Shown here: positions 41,637 through 46,750 of the stretch, one piece after another
How the letters are laid out: each line of letters opens with the position of its first letter
How positions within the stretch are numbered: the first letter of the stretch is position 1
Origin: Verrucomicrobiota bacterium
Lineage (GTDB): Bacteria > Verrucomicrobiota > Verrucomicrobiia > Palsa-1439
Direction of reading: 5' to 3'
Assembly (NCBI GenBank): GCA_003152315.1
Contig: PLZV01000056.1
Location: 1 to 46,750 of the forward strand
DNA: 46,750 nucleotides
Notes under the pieces: model-generated
What the model was told of the DNA's origin: nothing
Seen by the model: only the letters and a program-made list of their open reading frames with translations
Database searches by the model: none
Position numbers and translations under genes: made by a program

Positions 41637-42799
41637 TCCAGCCACTCACAGACGCGAAGCCGTACACATTGACGCCGGGTTCGAACGGTGTAATCGAGAC
41701 CCAGACGCTGGAAGTCTCCATCGGGCCGCAGCACCCGAGTACGCACGGTGTGTTCCGCATGGATTGCGTGCTGGACGGCGAATCGGTCGTCGCGCTCAAG
41801 CCCGTCATGGGCTACCTGCACCGCAATCACGAGCAACTGGCCGAGCGCATGGCCTGGCTGGGCTCGATGCCGTACACCGATCGGCTCGATTATTTCAACT
41901 CCATGACCAACAACTGGGCGTACGCGCTGGCCGTCGAGAAGCTCGCGGGCATCAAGGTTCCCGACCGCGCCGAGTATATCCGCGTGATCATGGCGGAATT
42001 GACCCGTCTGCTGAACCACTCGTGCGTGATCGGGTTCATGTTGCAGGACCTCGGCGCGTGGGGCACGCCGTTGCTGTATGCCTTCCGCGAACGCGAGCGG
42101 ATTCTCGATTTATATGAAGCCGTGAGCGGCTCGCGCATGATGTGCAATTACATGCGATTCGGCGGCGTGCGCGTGAACCTGACCGACGAAAACCTGGCGA
42201 CGGCAAAGGATATTGCAACCCGCTTTCCGAGATTTCTGGATGAGTTTGAGAAATTGCTTACCAACAACGAGGTGTTGCTCGCCCGCACGCAACGCGTGGG
42301 CGTCCTGCCGAAGGAATTGGCAATCAACGCCGGTATCAGCGGCCCGATGGCCCGGGCCAGTGGCGTGGACTACGACCTTCGCAAGGTGGACAAATACGGC
42401 GTGTACGGACGTCTCGAATTTCGTGTGCCGCTCGGCGACATTGGCGATGTGTATGACCGCTACTATATCCGCGTGCTGGAGATGCGCGAGAGCATCAAGA
42501 TCCTGCAGCAGGCCCTGCGCGATATTCCGCAAGGTCCGCATATCGCGCCCGAAGTGAAGTTGCGCAATTTCAAGATTCCGCCCGGCGATGGCTACGGTCG
42601 TATCGAGGGACCGAAGGGCGAACTGGGGTTCTATCTCGTTTCGGATGAAGGCGGCAAACAGCCGTACCGCTACCATGTGCGACCGCCGAGCTTTATCAAC
42701 CTGACGATTCTGGAGGACATGTGCGTCGGGCATAAAGTGGCTGACGTCGTGGTCATCCTCGGCAGCGTCGATATCGTGTTGGGGGAGGTGGACCGCTAA
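41633..42799 (+). CDS. nuoD: NADH-quinone oxidoreductase subunit D
   Basis: This 388-residue 49-kDa subunit forms the quinone pocket with NuoB. It has [28 protein letters not shown] and, near the C-terminus, [13 protein letters not shown]. The nickel cysteines of hydrogenases are absent, as expected. It overlaps nuoI by one base (TAATG). Confidence 0.96.
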   Translation: MIQPLTDAKPYTLTPGSNGVIETQTLEVSIGPQHPSTHGVFRMDCVLDGESVVALKPVMGYLHRNHEQLAERMAWLGSMPYTDRLDYFNSMTNNWAYALAVEKLAGIKVPDRAEYIRVIMAELTRLLNHSCVIGFMLQDLGAWGTPLLYAFRERERILDLYEAVSGSRMMCNYMRFGGVRVNLTDENLATAKDIATRFPRFLDEFEKLLTNNEVLLARTQRVGVLPKELAINAGISGPMARASGVDYDLRKVDKYGVYGRLEFRVPLGDIGDVYDRYYIRVLEMRESIKILQQALRDIPQGPHIAPEVKLRNFKIPPGDGYGRIEGPKGELGFYLVSDEGGKQPYRYHVRPPSFINLTILEDMCVGHKVADVVVILGSVDIVLGEVDR

Positions 42800-43824
42800 T
42801 GGGCTTTATTGGCAAAGGCTTGTTCGAAGGGATGGTCGTGACCGCCCGCAATTTCGTGGGCAGTTATTTCGACAAGGAACGCCTCGTAACAGTCCAGTAT
42901 CCCGAGGAACGCGTCCAGGTCCCCGAAAACTCGCGCACATTTCCCTTCCTCGTGTTCGACAAGGACAGCGATCCCGTCGCCTCGATGCGTTGTGTGGCCT
43001 GCAAGATTTGCGAAGTGGAATGCCCGCCACAATGCATTTACATCGTCATGGATCGCGACGAGAAAGGCAAACCGCAGCAGCGCCCGAAGGTGTTCGACAT
43101 CGACATCAGCGTCTGCATGCAGTGCCAGATTTGCGTGGAGGTCTGCCCTTTCGACGCGATCAAGATGGACAACAATTACGAGAAGTCGCAGTACGGGCGC
43201 TTCGATGAACTTGTCGAGCATTTGCCCGAACTGCTGAAGTCGAACGAATTCTATAACAAGATCAAGCCCACCGAGGCTACCGCTGTTGATGCCAAGCTGA
43301 AAGCGGACGCGGAAAAGAAGGCGAAGAAAGCTGCGCCAGCCGCAAAACCCGCAGCAACAGCAGCCAAGCCGGCCGCTCCGGCGGCACCGAAGCCCGCGCC
43401 AGTGGCAGCTCCGACGGCAAAGATTGCGATTCCAGATGATGCGCCATTTACGCCCGAGCAACGTCAATGGCTCAGCGGATATCTCAGCACGGTTGCGGCT
43501 TCCGGCGTCGCGCCTGCAGCCGCAGCCCCAGTCGCCGGAACGCCGGCAGCGCCAGCCACCGAAGCGCCGGCCGGTAACTGGCCGTGGCACGATCCAGGAC
43601 TCGGGATGCAGCGGCGGCTGGATTTGGCAAAGGAAACGCCCATTGCCGACAAGCTGATGGCGGCCATGGCGCAGACCGATTGTCATGCCTGCGGTTACGA
43701 TTGTCGGGGCTACGCCGATGCGATTGCCACGGGTGCGGAGACCGATTTGTCACTATGCCTGCCCGGAGAAGCGGAAACTGCCAACATGCTCAAGAAGCTG
43801 ATGCAGGAGGCAGGGAAGTTGTAA
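42799..43824 (+). CDS. nuoI: NuoI fused to an RnfB/CysJ-type Fe-S module
   Basis: The 341-residue protein has an N-terminal NuoI part with two 4Fe-4S motifs: C65-C68-C71-C75 (CVACKICEVEC) and C106-C109-C112-C116 (CMQCQICVEVC). An Ala/Pro-rich linker (about 165-260) follows. The tail holds PFTPEQRQWLSGYL (217-230) and a four-cysteine module C295-C298-C302-C320 (CHACGYDC...CLPGE). The tail resembles the PF04060-like Fe-S domain of RnfB and the extension of some sulfite reductases, known to me from family memory. Standard NuoI is about half this size. Confidence 0.88.
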   Translation: MGFIGKGLFEGMVVTARNFVGSYFDKERLVTVQYPEERVQVPENSRTFPFLVFDKDSDPVASMRCVACKICEVECPPQCIYIVMDRDEKGKPQQRPKVFDIDISVCMQCQICVEVCPFDAIKMDNNYEKSQYGRFDELVEHLPELLKSNEFYNKIKPTEATAVDAKLKADAEKKAKKAAPAAKPAATAAKPAAPAAPKPAPVAAPTAKIAIPDDAPFTPEQRQWLSGYLSTVAASGVAPAAAAPVAGTPAAPATEAPAGNWPWHDPGLGMQRRLDLAKETPIADKLMAAMAQTDCHACGYDCRGYADAIATGAETDLSLCLPGEAETANMLKKLMQEAGKL

Positions 43825-43838
43825 ACGCGGTGTGGGGT

Positions 43839-43867
43839 TTGACAGGGGATGGGGGTTTCCCTATAAG
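43839..43867 (+). promoter_or_regulatory. Internal sigma-70-like promoter before nuoH
   Basis: TTGACA (43839-43844), a 17-bp spacer and TATAAG (43862-43867) precede nuoH by 33 bp. It lies in the largest gap of the nuo cluster (76 bp), so the membrane-arm genes could be transcribed separately. Confidence 0.72.
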
Positions 43868-43900
43868 AAGCGCGCCCGTTTTAGGGCTGACTGACGAAGC

Positions 43901-45130
43901 ATGGATCAGGTTTATAAAGTCGCACCACAATTACTGAAGTTCTTGTCCTACCTGCTGGGGTGGTTGCCCTGGATCGGGAAGCCCGTTGCCGGGTTCCTGT
44001 CCAACCCGCCGGCATGGTTCCTCCTTGCCGTGGCGATTGCGATTCCCATTCTTTTTGTCGTCTCCGTGTTTCCCGGTATTTTTGCCTATACCACGCTCGT
44101 TGAGCGCAAGGCGCTCGGTCGAATCCAGAACCGGATCGGTCCGAACCGCGTTGGCCGCTGGGGTCTCCTCCAGCCAATCGCGGATGGCGTGAAGTTGCTG
44201 ACCAAGGAAGACATAGTCCCGCGTAGTGCCGACAAATTCGTCCACTTTCTTGCGCCCGTGATCGCGGTCATTCCGTCCGTACTGCTTTTCTCGGTGGTAC
44301 CGGTTGGCGCAGGATTGGTTCCGGTGGATCTCAACATCGGCATCTTGTTTGCCTTCGCCATTAGCACGGCCAGCGTGCTGGCGCTCTTCATGGGTGGCTG
44401 GGCGTCACGGAACAAGTTCTCGCTGCTCGGTGCGATGCGCGCGGTGGCCCAGGTTGTTTCCTATGAAGTTCCCATGGTACTCGCGGCGGTGGCGGTGGTG
44501 ATGGCTGCTGGCTCACTTTCCACACTGGCCATTGCCAAAGCGCAGGGTGGGGGAATCCTCAACGTCACGCACTGGTTCGTATTTCGTCCGTGGGGATTTG
44601 TCGGGTTCATCCTCTTCACGATTGGCGCGATGGCGGAGTCGGCGCGCACGCCGTTTGACATCCCCGAAGCGGAATCGGAAATCATCGCGGGCTATCACAC
44701 CGAGTATAGCGGCTTCAAGTTCGCCCTCTTCCAACTCGGCGAGTACCTCGCGTCGATTGCGATGGCGGGGATCACGGTGACAATGTTCCTGGGCGGGTAC
44801 AATGGTCCCGGCAGCGGACCTGGTATCCTGGGCGGCCTGATTTCCATGTTTTGGTTCTTTGCCAAGCTGGGGGGCATGATTGTGTTGACCATCTGGATTC
44901 GTGGCACCTGGCCGCGCGTGCGCGTCGACCAATTGATGAGCTTTGCGTGGAAGGTGCTGCTGCCCATGTCGATCGTCAACATTGTCGCCGTCGGCATGTG
45001 GCATTATATAGCGATCCGGCCCATCGCCTGGGTGGTGACCACGTTGTGGCTCGTCCTCTGGTTTATCACCCTCTCCAAACTCGCGGCCTCCGAAAACATC
45101 GAGAAGCGTGAATACCGGTACGCCTCCTGA
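43901..45130 (+). CDS. nuoH: NADH-quinone oxidoreductase subunit H
   Basis: This 409-residue membrane subunit joins the peripheral and membrane arms near the quinone site. It shows ERKALGRIQNRIGPNRVG, GWASRNKFSLLGAMRAVAQ, SYEVPMVLA and SARTPFDIPEAESEI with YHTEYSG, all family-typical. It has many membrane segments. It is longer than usual at the N-terminus (about 60 extra residues with a first hydrophobic stretch). nuoJ follows after 5 bp. Confidence 0.95.
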   Translation: MDQVYKVAPQLLKFLSYLLGWLPWIGKPVAGFLSNPPAWFLLAVAIAIPILFVVSVFPGIFAYTTLVERKALGRIQNRIGPNRVGRWGLLQPIADGVKLLTKEDIVPRSADKFVHFLAPVIAVIPSVLLFSVVPVGAGLVPVDLNIGILFAFAISTASVLALFMGGWASRNKFSLLGAMRAVAQVVSYEVPMVLAAVAVVMAAGSLSTLAIAKAQGGGILNVTHWFVFRPWGFVGFILFTIGAMAESARTPFDIPEAESEIIAGYHTEYSGFKFALFQLGEYLASIAMAGITVTMFLGGYNGPGSGPGILGGLISMFWFFAKLGGMIVLTIWIRGTWPRVRVDQLMSFAWKVLLPMSIVNIVAVGMWHYIAIRPIAWVVTTLWLVLWFITLSKLAASENIEKREYRYAS

Positions 45131-45135
45131 TACCC

Positions 45136-45642
45136 ATGGAAATCGCCTTCTGGATTCTTTCCGCAATCACGGTCATCGGCGCCATCCTGGCGATAACGAT
45201 GCGCAATCTCGTGCACTGTGTGTTGTCGCTGATCCTGTTCTTCCTCGGCATCGCGGGGCACTACCTCCTCTTGCGCGCTGACTTTCTCTTTGCAGTACAG
45301 GTCCTCATCTATATCGGCGCGGTCGCCGTGCTGATTCTGTTCGCCATCATGTTGACGCGCCATGTCACGGGCACGGAAGGCCCGCGCGAGGTGCTGGGCG
45401 GCAAATGGTGGGCGGGCATGGGCACGGCTGTCATTATTGCCGGCCTGTTGTGGGCGATCATCCGCAAGGATCCACTCGCCGCGATGCTGCCGGCAGGCAT
45501 GGCGAGCACCTCCGTGACGGAAATCGGCAGGGCGCTCGTGGCGGATTGGCTCGTGCCGTTTGAAGCGATGGGGGTGCTGCTGACCGCCGCGTTGATCGGT
45601 GCGGTGGTCATTGCCCTCGAGGAGGTCATCCGCAAGCGATGA
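45136..45642 (+). CDS. nuoJ: NADH-quinone oxidoreductase subunit J
   Basis: This 168-residue membrane subunit has five hydrophobic segments and the family block DFLFAVQVLIYIGAVAVLILF followed by AIMLT. It helps couple quinone reduction to proton transfer. It overlaps nuoK by 4 bp (ATGA). Confidence 0.94.
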   Translation: MEIAFWILSAITVIGAILAITMRNLVHCVLSLILFFLGIAGHYLLLRADFLFAVQVLIYIGAVAVLILFAIMLTRHVTGTEGPREVLGGKWWAGMGTAVIIAGLLWAIIRKDPLAAMLPAGMASTSVTEIGRALVADWLVPFEAMGVLLTAALIGAVVIALEEVIRKR

Positions 45643-45950
45643 ACGTCTCCCTGGACCACTACTTGATGCTCTCGGCGTTCCTCTTCGCCATCGGTCTGTG
45701 CGGTGCGCTGTCGCGTAAGAACGCGATCATCGTGCTGATGGGCATCGAGATCATGTTCAACGCGGGCATACTGAACTTTGTCGCGTTCTGGCACTACAAG
45801 TACTTCGCGGTGCTGACCGCGCAGATGTTTGCGATCTTCGCAATTTCCATCGCCGCGGCGGAGTCGGCCATCGGTCTGGCGCTGGTGATTGCCGTGTATC
45901 GGCACTACCAGTCGATTGACGTCGATGAGATGAGGAGCTTGAAAGGGTAG
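45639..45950 (+). CDS. nuoK: NADH-quinone oxidoreductase subunit K
   Basis: This 103-residue three-helix subunit has the conserved glutamate in LMGIEIMFNAG and a second in AAAESAIGLAL, both used in the proton path. The stop is followed at once by the nuoL ATG. Confidence 0.95.
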   Translation: MNVSLDHYLMLSAFLFAIGLCGALSRKNAIIVLMGIEIMFNAGILNFVAFWHYKYFAVLTAQMFAIFAISIAAAESAIGLALVIAVYRHYQSIDVDEMRSLKG

Positions 45951-46750
45951 ATGAACGAGGCTCGGTACATCGACGAGTTGGTCCGGCAGCAGTGGTTGAT
46001 TCCATTCTTCCCGCTGGTGGCGGCCGCCATCCAGTCGCTACTGAAGCGGCCCAATCGCAAACTCTCGGCGACGCTTACCATCGGCGCGATGGGCTTATCC
46101 TGCTTTTTCGCGTTGCGCGCTTTTTCTGCCACACTCGGCGGAGGCGAGCACACGGAAGTCCAGCGGGCGACTTGGAATTTCACCTGGTTCAAGTTCGGCA
46201 ATACGAGTCTCGATCTCGGACTTATCCTCGATCCGTTGACGGCCGGCATGGCGGTCATGGTGTCGTTCGTCGGCTTCTGGATTTTCGTGAATGCGACGGG
46301 CTACATGCACGACGACGACAATTTTACCCGGTTCTTCTGTTTCCTGTCCTTATTCGCCGCCTCGATGCTGGGCCTGGTCATATCTAACAACCTCCTGCTC
46401 CTGTTCATGTGTTGGGAACTGGTCGGCTTGTGTAGCTACCTGCTAATCGGTTTCTGGTATTTTAAACCGTCGGCTGCGGCCGCGATGAAAAAGGCGTTCA
46501 TCACCACGCGCATAGGCGACGTGGGGTTCTTCCTTGGCATCCTGATGCTGTACTGGAAGACGGGGACATTGAATCTGTACGCGGCGGACGGCACCGGTGC
46601 GTTGCAACAGGCTGGTAGTCTGGCTCACCTGGCAGGCTGGTGGGGCCTATCAGCCGCGAGCACCATTGCGTTCCTGCTGTTCATCGGCGCGATGGGTAAG
46701 AGCGCGCAATTCCCGCTGCACGTCTGGTTGCCCGACGCGATGGAAGGCCC
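45951..46750 (+). CDS. nuoL: NADH-quinone oxidoreductase subunit L (5' part)
   Basis: The frame starts at the ATG directly after the nuoK stop and stays open to the window edge (266 complete codons). It shows LDLGLILDPLTAGMAVMVSF, LFMCWELVGLCSYLLIGFWY, MKKAFITTRIGDVGFFLGI and KSAQFPLHVWLPDAMEGP, all NuoL blocks. The conserved Glu of MCWELVG and Lys of MGKSAQFP belong to the antiporter-like proton channel. The C-terminal half with the long lateral helix is outside the window. Confidence 0.95.
   Translation, partial: MNEARYIDELVRQQWLIPFFPLVAAAIQSLLKRPNRKLSATLTIGAMGLSCFFALRAFSATLGGGEHTEVQRATWNFTWFKFGNTSLDLGLILDPLTAGMAVMVSFVGFWIFVNATGYMHDDDNFTRFFCFLSLFAASMLGLVISNNLLLLFMCWELVGLCSYLLIGFWYFKPSAAAAMKKAFITTRIGDVGFFLGILMLYWKTGTLNLYAADGTGALQQAGSLAHLAGWWGLSAASTIAFLLFIGAMGKSAQFPLHVWLPDAMEG

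Overview
This window is GC-rich bacterial chromosome, most likely from Verrucomicrobiota or a close PVC relative. The clues are a GloVer-repeat secreted protein, a PEP-CTERM protein, LuxC/LuxE-type enzymes outside a luminescence operon, and many short palindromic extragenic repeats. The taxonomic call is inference. No tRNA, 16S/23S rRNA or CRISPR array was seen. One RNA gene is clear, the RNase P RNA.

Layout. (1) 437-2276: a GloVer-repeat exported protein and a small unknown protein. (2) 2448-10212: a compact forward block with ribBA, ribH, nusB, a PHP phosphatase, ftsY, ribD, a PfkB kinase, ribE, a zinc-ribbon coiled-coil protein and rnpB. It covers most of riboflavin synthesis plus core information-processing genes. 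(3) 10267-15646: a tetrapyrrole operon (precorrin-2 dehydrogenase, HemX/CcsA-like protein, hemA, hemC, cobA-hemD fusion) ending in DUF1992 and TPR genes. (4) sppA and trpG diverge at about 16.75 kb. (5) 17.4-24.5 kb is a low-density, decaying accessory region. It holds palindromic repeats, two inverted copies of a 120-bp MITE-like element, repeated 3' fragments of one gene, two genes broken by in-frame stops, small lipoproteins, a PEP-CTERM protein and small membrane proteins. (6) 24.5-33.4 kb: an aminotransferase-LuxE-LuxC operon, queE with a small partner, a Gfo/Idh/MocA oxidoreductase, an M14-like peptidase and several exported proteins. (7) 33.4-38.8 kb: a tail-to-tail restriction-modification pair whose methyltransferase promoter carries a tandem-octamer palindrome, followed by a two-gene membrane pair that looks like an ion-channel motor (MotA/TolQ/ExbB-like plus MotB/ExbD-like with a long coiled coil). 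(8) 40.0 kb to the end: nuoA-B-C-D-I-H-J-K-L for complex I. It lacks nuoE/F/G, and NuoI carries an unusual C-terminal Fe-S module. nuoL runs off the window.

The best candidates for under-described biology are the motor-like pair beside the restriction-modification locus, the aminotransferase-LuxE-LuxC operon, the NuoI fusion, and the repeat ecology of the 17.4-24.5 kb island. Function calls rest on motifs read by eye; no database search was run.
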